A stretch of DNA of 24,589 nucleotides, taken from CAZABC01 sp964483405 (GTDB lineage Bacteria; Chloroflexota; Limnocylindria; Limnocylindrales; CSP1-4). Where the stretch lies: positions 1-24,589 of the forward strand of contig CAZABC010000031.1 in NCBI GenBank assembly GCA_964483405.1. Reading direction: 5' to 3'. Below are positions 1-7,187 of the stretch, piece after piece. The translations under genes were made by a program, and so were the position numbers. Numbering within the stretch: the stretch's first letter is position 1; every line of letters starts with the position of its first letter. Under the pieces are notes generated by a model. That model saw only the letters and a list, made by a program, of their open reading frames with translations, was not told the origin of the DNA and searched no databases.

Positions 1-92
1 CGCCGGTCGCGACGCGAGCCACACGTCCCGACCGGCGTGCCCATCGGCTCGGGTGGGGCGGCCCTATCACCCGGGCCGGATGGCCGGCCGAG

Positions 93-109
93 CCGTAACC
101 GTCCCGAAA
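93..109 (+). promoter_or_regulatory. Putative OmpR-family response-regulator box upstream of the redox/two-component operon
   Basis: The direct repeat CCGTAA (93-98), five bases, then CCGAAA (104-109) has an 11-bp period, one helical turn. This is the usual geometry for a dimer of an OmpR/PhoB-type regulator. The box ends 25 bases before the ATG at 135. The same arrangement occurs before the genes at 4759 (+) and 10841 (-). Binding by the regulator encoded at 2258-2926 is inference. Confidence 0.55.
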
Positions 110-134
110 GGGAGGCCCCCCGAGACTCGGCGCC

Positions 135-446
135 ATGGACATGCATCCCTCCCCCGCCCATGACGAACGCGCCCGAACCCTCCGCCGGTCGCGCCGCCTC
201 ACCGCCGCCGCCGGGCTCGCCGGAGCCGCGGCCGTCGTCACCTTCGGGGCCCTGGCGGCCATCTCGAACCCGGCGAGCCAGGACAGCGCCGCTGCGACCG
301 ATGCCGACGACGGCGGATCCGAGGTCCTCGACGAGCTCGACGTGCTCGACGGGTCCGATGACGACACGGACGACTCCGGGCTCCAGCCGTTCGCGCCGCC
401 CGAGCGTGGCGGCCCGGGCGGCGACTCGACGAGCGGCGGGTCCTGA
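135..446 (+). CDS. Small membrane-anchored acidic protein of unknown function
   Basis: The product is 103 aa and not a recognised family. A basic N-terminal segment (about residues 11-21, rich in Arg) is followed by one hydrophobic helix (about 22-43). After that comes an Ala/Asp/Glu-rich, low-complexity tail ending in a Gly/Ser stretch. This looks like a single-span anchor or uncleaved signal with an acidic extracytoplasmic tail. ATG 135 is preferred, with ATG 141 as the alternative; no Shine-Dalgarno lies at normal spacing. It is the first gene of a + strand run (gap of 2 bases to ApbE, then ferric reductase-like, regulator, kinase). In comparable actinobacterial clusters this position often holds an FMN-binding-domain protein that ApbE flavinylates. 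I see no such domain and no Ser/Thr flavinylation motif here. Its existence is supported by its position, codon use and the regulatory box upstream. Confidence 0.6.
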   Translation: MDMHPSPAHDERARTLRRSRRLTAAAGLAGAAAVVTFGALAAISNPASQDSAAATDADDGGSEVLDELDVLDGSDDDTDDSGLQPFAPPERGGPGGDSTSGGS

Positions 447-448
447 CG

Positions 449-1630
449 ATGACCCGGATCCTCGCCGCGAGCGTCCGGCCGGTGGCTCGCGCGGCGCTGG
501 CCGAGGCCCGCTGGACGGCCCTCGGGACGACCGTCCACCTCGTGGCGGCGACCGACGACGACGACGCGGCCGAGCGCGTCCTCGCCGCAGCCCGGCCGGC
601 CGTCGCGCGCGTCCTCGACGACGTCGACGCTGCCTGCAGCCGATTCCGGCCCGACTCCGAGCTCCGCCGTCTCGCCGAACGGTCCGGGACGCCGACCCCC
701 GTCGGTCCGGTCCTTGCCGCGGGCGTCGCGGCCGCGCTCCGTGCCGCCCGGGCGACCGACGGCGCGGTCGACCCGACCGTGGGCCGGGCCATGCGGGCGA
801 TCGGCTACGACGAGGACCTGGCGACGGTCATGGCCCGGGGCGGTCCGATCGAGATCCGGATCGAGCCGGTCGCCGGCTGGCGGCGGGTCCGACTCGACGA
901 GGCCCGCGGCACCCTCGAGGTCCCGCCCGACGTCGAGCTCGACCTCGGGTCGACCGGCAAGGCGTTCGCGGCCGACCGTGCCGCGGCAGCGGCGATGCGC
1001 GCGGCCGACGCGCTCGGGCTCGATGCGGCCGCCCGGGTCGGCCTGCTCGCCAATCTCGGCGGCGACATCGCGACGGCCGGGCGGGCGCCGCTCGACGGCT
1101 GGCAGATCCTCGTCACCGACGATGCGAGGACCGCCCCGGACGGCGTGGCGACGCCCGACGGCGTGGCGGCGCCCGACGGCAGGTTCGCGCCGGTCGCCGA
1201 GATCGTCGCCATCCACGGGGGCGCGCTCGCCACCTCGAGCACGACCGTCCGTCGCTGGACCCGCGACGGCGTCGAGCGCCACCACATCGTCGACCCCGCG
1301 ACCGGCCGTCCGGCCGGCGGTCCCTGGCGGACCGTCTCGGTCGTCGCCGCGACCTGCGTCGACGCGAACGCAGCGGCGACCGCGGCGATCGTCCGCGGCG
1401 CCGGTGCTCCAGGCTGGCTCGCCCGGCTCGGGCTCGCGGCCCGGCTCGTCACGACGACCGGCGAGGTCGTCCGCGTCGGGGGCTGGCCCGCCGGCGCCCA
1501 CGAGCTCGCCGACGCCCACGGATCCGCCGAGGTCCACGGATCCGCCGAGGTCCACGGGCCCGCCGAGGTCCACGGGCCCGCCGAGGTCCACGGGCCCGCC
1601 GACGCCCACGCGATGGAGATCGCCTCATGA
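449..1630 (+). CDS. apbE: FAD:protein FMN transferase (ApbE family)
   Basis: ApbE enzymes move FMN from FAD onto a Ser/Thr of a target protein, usually outside the membrane, using Mg2+. The 393-aa product carries the family landmarks in order: CSRFRPDSEL (63-72), DLGSTGKAFAAD (165-176), LANLGGDIAT (200-209), GGALATSS (257-264) and HHIVDPATGRPA (278-289). No typical lipoprotein signal is seen at the N-terminus, although ApbE proteins are often lipoproteins. The C-terminus has a tail of hexapeptide repeats of the form EVHGPA (about residues 355-385), encoded by an 18-bp tandem array, which is not part of the catalytic fold. The stop overlaps the next gene's start (ATGA), so it is translationally coupled to the ferric-reductase-like protein. 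An FMN-carrying partner is not visible in the window. Confidence 0.93.
   Translation: MTRILAASVRPVARAALAEARWTALGTTVHLVAATDDDDAAERVLAAARPAVARVLDDVDAACSRFRPDSELRRLAERSGTPTPVGPVLAAGVAAALRAARATDGAVDPTVGRAMRAIGYDEDLATVMARGGPIEIRIEPVAGWRRVRLDEARGTLEVPPDVELDLGSTGKAFAADRAAAAAMRAADALGLDAAARVGLLANLGGDIATAGRAPLDGWQILVTDDARTAPDGVATPDGVAAPDGRFAPVAEIVAIHGGALATSSTTVRRWTRDGVERHHIVDPATGRPAGGPWRTVSVVAATCVDANAAATAAIVRGAGAPGWLARLGLAARLVTTTGEVVRVGGWPAGAHELADAHGSAEVHGSAEVHGPAEVHGPAEVHGPADAHAMEIAS
1511..1610 (+). repeat. 18-bp in-frame tandem repeat in the ApbE 3' end
   Basis: There are five complete 18-bp units (starts 1511, 1529, 1547, 1565, 1583) plus a partial sixth. The unit is gaggtccacgggcccgcc or a near variant and encodes EVHGPA, EVHGSA or DAHGSA. 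Each unit contributes one histidine, giving a short His-bearing acidic tail. Copy number is probably variable. Confidence 0.9.
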
Positions 1631-2253
1631 CCGATCCGACGCTCATCCCCGACGGCATCCTCTGGTACGCGGCACGCGGGGCGGGGGTCGCCTCGCTCCT
1701 GCTGCTGACCGGCTCGGTCACGCTCGGCGCCCTCCTCGGGGGTGGCTGGCGGACCGCCGGCTGGCCGCGGATCCTCACCGGGCGGCTGCACCGAAACCTC
1801 AGCCTCCTGGCGCTCACCTTCCTCGGTCTCCACGTGGGGACGGCCGTCCTCGATCCATACACCGCTCTCGGGCCGCTGGCGGCGCTGATCCCGTTCGCCG
1901 TCGACTACGAGCCGTTCTGGCTCGGGCTCGGCGTCGTCGCCCTCGATCTCGCGCTCGCGGTCGTCGCCACCAGCCTCCTCCGCCGCCACATCGGCGTCCG
2001 CGCCTGGCGAGCCGTCCACTGGCTCAGCTACGGGGCCTGGACCGTCGCGGTCGTCCATGGGATCGGCATCGGGACGGACGCGACGACGATCTGGATGGAG
2101 CTGGTCGTCACCGGTTGCGTCGCGCTCGTCGTCGGCGTGACGGCGTGGCGCGCGTTGGCCGAGCCGCCGGCGCCGATAATGCGGCCGATGACCCCCGAAG
2201 GCGCAGTCGCCCAGCCCACCCGCGGCGTCGCCGCTCGCCCCGAGGCGAGCTGA
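1627..2253 (+). CDS. Ferric-reductase-like transmembrane haem protein
   Basis: The product is 208 aa, starting at the ATG inside the ATGA overlap with ApbE. About five hydrophobic helices are visible (roughly 14-37, 58-76, 98-117, 130-148, 155-172). Four histidines stand in paired positions on the helices: H55 and H69, then H131 and H144. This is the pattern expected for bis-His haem ligation in the ferric reductase-like transmembrane domain (the core of MsrQ, YedZ and FRE/NOX proteins). No flavin- or NAD-binding domain is fused, so electrons must come from another protein. The neighbouring ApbE suggests a flavinylated electron carrier. A role in transmembrane electron transfer is inferred; substrate unknown. 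The upstream in-frame open region before 1627 is a shadow of ApbE. Confidence 0.85.
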   Translation: MTDPTLIPDGILWYAARGAGVASLLLLTGSVTLGALLGGGWRTAGWPRILTGRLHRNLSLLALTFLGLHVGTAVLDPYTALGPLAALIPFAVDYEPFWLGLGVVALDLALAVVATSLLRRHIGVRAWRAVHWLSYGAWTVAVVHGIGIGTDATTIWMELVVTGCVALVVGVTAWRALAEPPAPIMRPMTPEGAVAQPTRGVAARPEAS

Positions 2254-2257
2254 CCCG

Positions 2258-2926
2258 ATGCGCATCCTCGTCGCCGAGGACGACCCCGGCCTGCGCGAGC
2301 TCCTCGTCATGGGGCTCGAGCGCGCCGGCTACCAGGTCGACGCGGTCGAGCGCGGCGACGACGCGATCGTCCAGCTCCGCTTCTACGAGTACGACGTCGC
2401 GATCCTCGATTGGCGGATGCCCGGCGGCGAGGGCATCGACGTGGTCCGCTGGGTCCGCCGCGAGCAGCGGCCGACGTCGATCCTCATGCTCACCGCGCGC
2501 GACACGCCGCAGGACCGGATCGCCGGCCTCGACACCGGCGCCGACGACTACCTCGTGAAGCCGTTCGACTTCGGCGAGCTGCTCGCCCGGGTCCGCGCCC
2601 TCCAGCGGCGGCCGCGCGGCGTCGATGGGGCGACGATCGAGCGCGGCCGGCTCGTCCTCGACCCGACCCGCCGCGAGGTCTCGCTGGCCGATCGCGTGCT
2701 CCACCTCACCGCGACCGAGCGCAACATCCTCGAGCTGCTGATGCGGCGCTCGCCGGCCGTCGTCGACCGCAAGGCGATCGCCGAGCACGCCTGGCAGGAC
2801 GAGACCGAGCCGATCGGCTCGAACGCCATCGACGTCCAGATGAGCCGCCTCCGGGCCAAGATCGTCGGCGGGGGCGTCCGGATCGTCACCGTCCGCGGCG
2901 CAGGCTACCGGCTCGAGGTCGCATGA
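2258..2926 (+). CDS. OmpR-family two-component response regulator
   Basis: The product is 222 aa. The receiver domain (1-118) has the acidic pocket E7/D8/D9, the phospho-acceptor D51 in AILDWRMPG, switch residue T79 and the conserved K101 in KPFDFGEL. A linker is followed by a winged-helix DNA-binding domain (about 128-222), with the family-typical stretches LTATERNILELL and VRGAGYRL. Acidic pocket, Lys and recognition region are intact, so it should be phosphorylatable and DNA-binding. ATG 2258 lies 4 bases after the previous stop, and its stop overlaps the kinase start (ATGA), so the two make a cognate pair. The CCGTAA-N5-CCGAAA boxes at 93, 4717 and 10854 are plausible targets, the first giving autoregulation. 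The stimulus is unknown. Confidence 0.95.
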   Translation: MRILVAEDDPGLRELLVMGLERAGYQVDAVERGDDAIVQLRFYEYDVAILDWRMPGGEGIDVVRWVRREQRPTSILMLTARDTPQDRIAGLDTGADDYLVKPFDFGELLARVRALQRRPRGVDGATIERGRLVLDPTRREVSLADRVLHLTATERNILELLMRRSPAVVDRKAIAEHAWQDETEPIGSNAIDVQMSRLRAKIVGGGVRIVTVRGAGYRLEVA

Positions 2927-4158
2927 GCGGCCCGCGGCGCGACGTCCGCGCCGCCTCGATCCGGGTCGCCCTTGGCGCCACCGCGGTCGTCGCCGGGCTC
3001 TACCTCCTCGTCGCCAGCGGGGTCTTCGTCGTCGTCACGAACGTCCTCACGAACCAGCTCGACGACCGGCTGACCGGGGACCTCGAGCGGATCGTCGGCG
3101 GGCCGGGCGAGCCGCCGGACGACGGGTTCGAGGCGCCACCGCCGGAGCGGCCGTTCGGGCCGGCCCAGCTCGTCTGGACGGTCCTGCCGGACGGCCGGGT
3201 CTTCTCGAACACGCCCGATGCCGAGCTGCCGGCCGACGCGACCGACGTGACCGAGCCCGAGACGGTGAGCATCGGCGGGACCGACGTCCGGATCGCCGGC
3301 ACCGACGTCGGGACGGCCCCCGACGGCAGAACGGTCCGGGTCATCGTCGGGCAGCGAACGGCGGAGATCGTGGCGATGCAGGCGACGATGCTGGCCGCGA
3401 TCGCCCTCATCGGCCCGGTCCTCCTGCTGCTCGTCTTCGCCGGCGCCGTCGTCATCGGTCGCCGGGTCGCCGCGCCGATCGAGCGGGCCCGCCAGCGACA
3501 GCTCGCCTTCAGCGCCGACGCCTCGCACGAGCTCCGGACGCCGGTCTCGGTCATCGAGGCCCAGACGAGCCTCGCCCTGACCGGCCCGCGCGAGCCCGGA
3601 GCCGACCGCTCGGCCTTCGAGCGGATCGATCGCGAGAGCCGCCGGATCCGGCGGATCCTCGACGACCTGCTGTGGCTCGCCCGCTTCGATGCGGTCCGCG
3701 GCGCGCCCGGTGCGGAGCCGGTCGACGTCGGCGTGCTCGCGGCCCAGACGGTCGACCGGTTCGGCGTCGTCGCCGAGACGCATCGGCTCGATCTCGCCGT
3801 GGAGGTCGACGGCGGCGGCCACGTCGTCTCGGCGCCGCCCGAGTGGCTCGATCGCCTGCTCGGCGTCCTTGTCGACAACGCCTGCAAGTACACGCCGGAC
3901 GGCGGGACGGTCCGGGTGCGGGTCGACGACGACGCCGGTCGGGTCGCCCTGACGGTCGACGACGCCGGGCCCGGGATCCCCGAGGCGGAGCGGGCGGCGA
4001 TCTTCGACCGCTTCCACCGGGCCTCGGACTCGGGGGGCGGGGCCGGGCTCGGTCTGGCGATCGCCGACGGGATCGTCCGCGCGACCGGCGGCCGCTGGAC
4101 GGTCGGCGAGAGCCCGTTCGGCGGGGCACGGCTCTCGGTCAGCTGGCCGCGGGCCTGA
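2923..4158 (+). CDS. Two-component sensor histidine kinase
   Basis: The product is 411 aa and is the cognate kinase of the preceding regulator (4-base ATGA overlap). Two membrane helices (about 17-40 and 152-178) enclose an extracytoplasmic sensor of about 110 residues rich in Pro, Asp and Glu. The HisKA H-box is FSADASHELRTP with H202. The ATPase domain follows, with N-box VDNACKYTPDGG (N319), G1 box DDAGPGIP (347-353) and G2 box GLGLAI (375-380). Only about 23 residues separate the second helix from the phospho-His, so a full HAMP domain (about 50 residues) is missing. HAMP-less kinases with this short linker are common in high-GC Gram-positives. The sensor shows no recognised fold. Confidence 0.95.
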   Translation: MSGPRRDVRAASIRVALGATAVVAGLYLLVASGVFVVVTNVLTNQLDDRLTGDLERIVGGPGEPPDDGFEAPPPERPFGPAQLVWTVLPDGRVFSNTPDAELPADATDVTEPETVSIGGTDVRIAGTDVGTAPDGRTVRVIVGQRTAEIVAMQATMLAAIALIGPVLLLLVFAGAVVIGRRVAAPIERARQRQLAFSADASHELRTPVSVIEAQTSLALTGPREPGADRSAFERIDRESRRIRRILDDLLWLARFDAVRGAPGAEPVDVGVLAAQTVDRFGVVAETHRLDLAVEVDGGGHVVSAPPEWLDRLLGVLVDNACKYTPDGGTVRVRVDDDAGRVALTVDDAGPGIPEAERAAIFDRFHRASDSGGGAGLGLAIADGIVRATGGRWTVGESPFGGARLSVSWPRA

Positions 4159-4197
4159 TCGCCCGGGGCGACCGGCGGGACCCGCCTCGGCGGCCGG

Positions 4198-4456
4198 GAT
4201 CCGTGGCGCGGGGCCGGGATCCGTGGCGCGGGGCTGGGATCCGGCTCGGCGGCCGGGCTCCGGACTCCGTGGCGCGGGGCCGGGATCCGTGGCGCGGGGC
4301 CGGGATCCGGACTCCGGGGCGCGGGGCCGGGNNNNNNNNNNNNNNNNNNNNNNNNNNNNNNNNNNNNNNNNNNNNNNNNNNNNNNNNNNNNNNNNNNNNN
4401 NNNNNNNNNNNNNNNNNNNNNNNNNNNNNNNTCCGGACTCCGGGGCGCGGGGCCGG
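4198..4456. repeat. Degenerate ~20-bp tandem repeat spanning the scaffold gap
   Basis: The unit gatccgtggcgcggggccgg recurs at 4198, 4218, 4284 and nearby. Variant units read gatccggactccggggcgcggggccgg. The same variant resumes immediately after the N run (4432-4456). The gap was therefore probably caused by collapse of the array, and its true length is unknown. Units are not separated by unique spacers, so this is not a CRISPR. Confidence 0.8.
4332..4431. other. Assembly gap (100 N)
   Basis: Exactly 100 undetermined bases inside the tandem repeat; the round number is a placeholder. Confidence 0.99.
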
Positions 4457-4716
4457 GCATTCTGCGCCCGTATGCGGCACGAGCATGTACCAGCTCGGGG
4501 CCGACCGGACTGCATTCCGTCCATGTCGCCTGGGCCATGGAACCGGTCGCAGCCATCTGGCATGGGCGGTGCGCATGTCACTGGTGACATGGATCCGGGT
4601 GGACGCGCCGCCAGCCGCGTCACGATATGTCCTGATGGCATAGCGTGGGTCCGACGACGGCGGCTCGTCGGTCCAGCGACGGCGGAGCTTCGGTCGACGG
4701 CCGCCGACCCGTCGTC

Positions 4717-4733
4717 CCGTAATCGAGCCGAAA
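4717..4733 (+). promoter_or_regulatory. Putative OmpR-family response-regulator box upstream of the GT39 gene
   Basis: CCGTAA (4717-4722), five bases, CCGAAA (4728-4733): the same 11-bp direct repeat as at 93-109. It ends 25 bases before the ATG at 4759, the same distance as before the gene at 135. Similarity continues to the start codon, with GAGACTC then a few bases, then GCC-ATGGACAT in both. No Shine-Dalgarno lies at normal distance. Confidence 0.55.
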
Positions 4734-4758
4734 GGATCGGCCGACGAGACTCCTGGCC

Positions 4759-7071
4759 ATGGACATCGCCGAGCCCGCACCGGACCTCGAGCCCGCACCG
4801 GACCTCGAGCCCGCACCGGACCTCGAGCCCGCACCGGACCTCGAGCCCGCACCGGAGGCCGGCCCGCTGGACGCTGAGCCGGCCTCGGGGTCCGGCCTGC
4901 CGGACCCCGAGGCCGCACCGGACCCCGGGCCGCCGGCGATCGCCCTGCGCGCCCGGCGGCCGATCGCCGCTCGCCTCCGGGCGGACCCGTGGACCTGGCT
5001 CGGGCTGGCCGGCGTCACGACCCTCGCCCTCGTCCTGTACGGCTGGGAGCTGACGGTCAGCGGCTACGCCAACACCTACTACGCGATGGCCGCCCAGGCG
5101 GCGTCGCAGAGCTGGTCGGCCTGGTTCTTCGGCGCCCTCGACGCCGAGGGCTTCATCACTCTCGACAAGCCGCCGCTCTCGACGATGCTCCTCGGGCTGT
5201 CGGTCCGTGTCTTCGGGCTCTCGTCGTGGAGCATCCTCCTGCCGCAGGCGCTCATGGGCGTGGCGACGGTCGTCGTCCTGTTCTTCGCCGTGCGGCGCCC
5301 GTTCGGGCCCATCGCCGCGACGATCGCCGGCGTGGTGGCGGCGCTCACGCCGGCCGCGGTCCTCATCTTCCGCTTCGACAACCCCGATGCCCTGCTGACG
5401 CTCCTCCTCGTCTCGGCGGCGGGGGCGCTCCTGCGCGCGCTCGAGCACGGGGGGATGCGCTGGCTCGTGCTCGCCGCGACGCTCGTCGGACTCGGCTTCA
5501 TGACGAAGTACCTGCAGGCGTTCCTCGTCCTGCCGGTCTTCGCCATCGTGTGGGCGTTCGCGGCACCGGGCGGCTGGCGGCGGCGGGGCGCCGGCCTGGC
5601 GATCTCGGCGGCGACCGTCGCCGTCGTCGGCCTCGCCTGGCCCGTCGCCGTCGAGCTGATCCCGGCGACGGCCCGTCCGTACATCGGCGGGAGCGAGACG
5701 GACTCGGTCTTCGAGCTGATCTTCGGCTACGACGGCTTCGGCCGGATCTTCGGCGGGGCCGGCATCGGGCAGGGCGGCCGCGGCGCCGGACTCGGAGGCG
5801 GCGCCGGACTCGGAGGCGACTTCGGTGGCGGCGGCGGGTTCGGCGGTCTCCCGGGCCTCTTCCGGATGGCGAACGAGCAGTTCGGCGGCCAGGTCGCCTG
5901 GCTCCTGCCATACGCGCTCATCGCGCTCGCCGCCGGGCTGTCGATCCGGGGCCGGCGACCGCGCACCGACCGGCCGCGCGCGAGCTACCTGCTGTGGGGC
6001 GGCTGGCTCCTCGTCCACGTCCTGGTGTTCAGCTTCATGTCGGGCATCGTCCATCCCTACTACGTCGTCGTCATGGCGCCGGCCATCGGCGCCCTCGTCG
6101 GCGCCGGCACGGTCGACCTGTGGCGGGTCCGGCAGCGCTCGCTCCGGCGCGGCAGGACCGGCGCGGCGATCGTGGCCGGGGCGGTCCTCGGGGGCGCGCT
6201 GCTCATCGGCGGGATCTGGGCCTGGGCGCTGCTCGAGCGCACCCCGGGGTTCGCGCCGGGCCTCGGCCTCGCGGTCGTGCTCGTCACGGCCGCCACGGCG
6301 ATCCTCCTCGTGATCCCGGTGAGGACCTGGCGGCGGCTCCCGGCGGTCGCGCTCGGCCTCGGGCTGGTCGCGCTGCTCGCGGGGCCGATCGCGTACGCCC
6401 GCGAGACGATGGCGACCGCCTACTCCGGCGGCGATCCGACGGCGGGCCCGGCGTCGGCCCGCTGGCTCGGCGGCGCGGCGGGTGCGGGCGGCTTCATCCC
6501 GGGCGACCGGGGTCTCCCGGGCGCGACCGACGGGGCGCCCGATGGCGTCGGTTCGCTGCCGGTGCCGCCCGGGATGGGCCTGGCACCGGGCGGCGGCGGG
6601 CTTCCCGGCGGCGGATCCCCCGGCGGGATCGGCGGGCTTCCCGGCGGGATCGGCGGGCCGGGCGGCGGCGGACTCCCCGGCGGGATCGGCGGGCCGGGCG
6701 GCGAGACCGACGAGGCGATCATCGCCTACCTCGAGGCGAACGCCGGCGACGCCCGTTGGATCGTCGCGGTGTCCGGCTCGGGCACGGCGGCCGGGATCCA
6801 GCTCACGACCGGCCTGCCGGTCATGACGATGGGCGGCTTCACCGGCGCCGACCCGACGCCGACGCTCGAGGAGCTCAAGGCGTACGTGGCCTCGGGCGAG
6901 CTGCGCCATGTGCTGCTCGGGGGCTTCGGCGGCGGACGCGGCGGCGGCGCGATCGACGGGGCCGTCGGACCCGCGAGCGTCGCGACGTGGGTCGCGGCCG
7001 AGTGCCGGTCCGTCGAGCTCGACGGCTCGGCCAGCGGCCTCTACGACTGCGCGGGGGCCGTCACGGACTGA
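4759..7071 (+). CDS. GT39/ArnT-like membrane glycosyltransferase
   Basis: The product is 770 aa. Family members transfer sugars from polyprenyl-phosphate donors to lipids or proteins on the outer face of the membrane. After a repetitive, Pro/Glu-rich cytoplasmic tail (1-60) the first membrane helix (about 79-99) leads into a conserved loop (about 100-140) containing YANTYYAMAAQ and FITLDKPPLSTML, typical of PMT_2/GT39 enzymes. About ten further hydrophobic segments run to about residue 550. Two extracytoplasmic stretches are extremely Gly-rich (about 330-370 and 590-655). A soluble C-terminal domain (about 655-770) carries WIVAVSGSGTAAGIQL and two Cys. Such long actinobacterial-type members are usually annotated by homology only, and donor and acceptor are unknown. 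ATG 4759 is chosen because it follows the regulatory box at the same spacing as the gene at 135. Regulation by the adjacent two-component system is likely. Confidence 0.88.
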   Translation: MDIAEPAPDLEPAPDLEPAPDLEPAPDLEPAPEAGPLDAEPASGSGLPDPEAAPDPGPPAIALRARRPIAARLRADPWTWLGLAGVTTLALVLYGWELTVSGYANTYYAMAAQAASQSWSAWFFGALDAEGFITLDKPPLSTMLLGLSVRVFGLSSWSILLPQALMGVATVVVLFFAVRRPFGPIAATIAGVVAALTPAAVLIFRFDNPDALLTLLLVSAAGALLRALEHGGMRWLVLAATLVGLGFMTKYLQAFLVLPVFAIVWAFAAPGGWRRRGAGLAISAATVAVVGLAWPVAVELIPATARPYIGGSETDSVFELIFGYDGFGRIFGGAGIGQGGRGAGLGGGAGLGGDFGGGGGFGGLPGLFRMANEQFGGQVAWLLPYALIALAAGLSIRGRRPRTDRPRASYLLWGGWLLVHVLVFSFMSGIVHPYYVVVMAPAIGALVGAGTVDLWRVRQRSLRRGRTGAAIVAGAVLGGALLIGGIWAWALLERTPGFAPGLGLAVVLVTAATAILLVIPVRTWRRLPAVALGLGLVALLAGPIAYARETMATAYSGGDPTAGPASARWLGGAAGAGGFIPGDRGLPGATDGAPDGVGSLPVPPGMGLAPGGGGLPGGGSPGGIGGLPGGIGGPGGGGLPGGIGGPGGETDEAIIAYLEANAGDARWIVAVSGSGTAAGIQLTTGLPVMTMGGFTGADPTPTLEELKAYVASGELRHVLLGGFGGGRGGGAIDGAVGPASVATWVAAECRSVELDGSASGLYDCAGAVTD
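4771..4860 (+). repeat. 18-bp in-frame tandem repeat at the GT39 5' end
   Basis: There are four perfect units of gagcccgcaccggacctc (4771, 4789, 4807, 4825) and a fifth with a changed end (4843). They encode EPAPDL repeated in the cytoplasmic N-terminal tail. The perfect identity suggests recent expansion. Confidence 0.92.
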
Positions 7072-7187
7072 TCGCGGCGGACCGGGTCGTCGCCGCTATC
7101 GTTCGATACGGGCGACGCACCGCAGCGAGCGGCGGTCATACTCTGCACGCCGGGCGCGCGCCTGCCCGGCGGGACGGAGGACGATCG

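Larger units (their letters stand above)
4159..4758. other. Intergenic region with a GC-rich tandem repeat, scaffold gap and regulated leader
   Basis: No gene is supported in these 600 bases. They hold a degenerate 20-bp repeat array on both sides of a 100-N gap, about 180 bases of unique sequence, and a potential hairpin (CCGACGA 4651-4657 with TCGTCGG 4665-4671). The regulatory direct repeat at 4717 follows. Open frames here are low-complexity products of the repeat. Confidence 0.75.

Noticed and set aside
40..134. A known riboswitch before the first gene
   Set aside because: The conserved part is a direct repeat with an 11-bp period and recurs before unrelated genes. It does not match the core of FMN, cobalamin, SAM or c-di-GMP riboswitches as I know them.
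4198..4456. Repeat array considered as a CRISPR
   Set aside because: Units are contiguous and degenerate with no unique spacers, and no cas genes are adjacent.
2905..6909. A 1334-codon open frame on the - strand (and similar long frames such as 4989-7187 and 6908-9544 on +)
   Set aside because: Antisense or off-frame shadows of high-GC genes: rich in Arg, Pro, Gly and Ala, crossing an N gap, with no recognisable domain.
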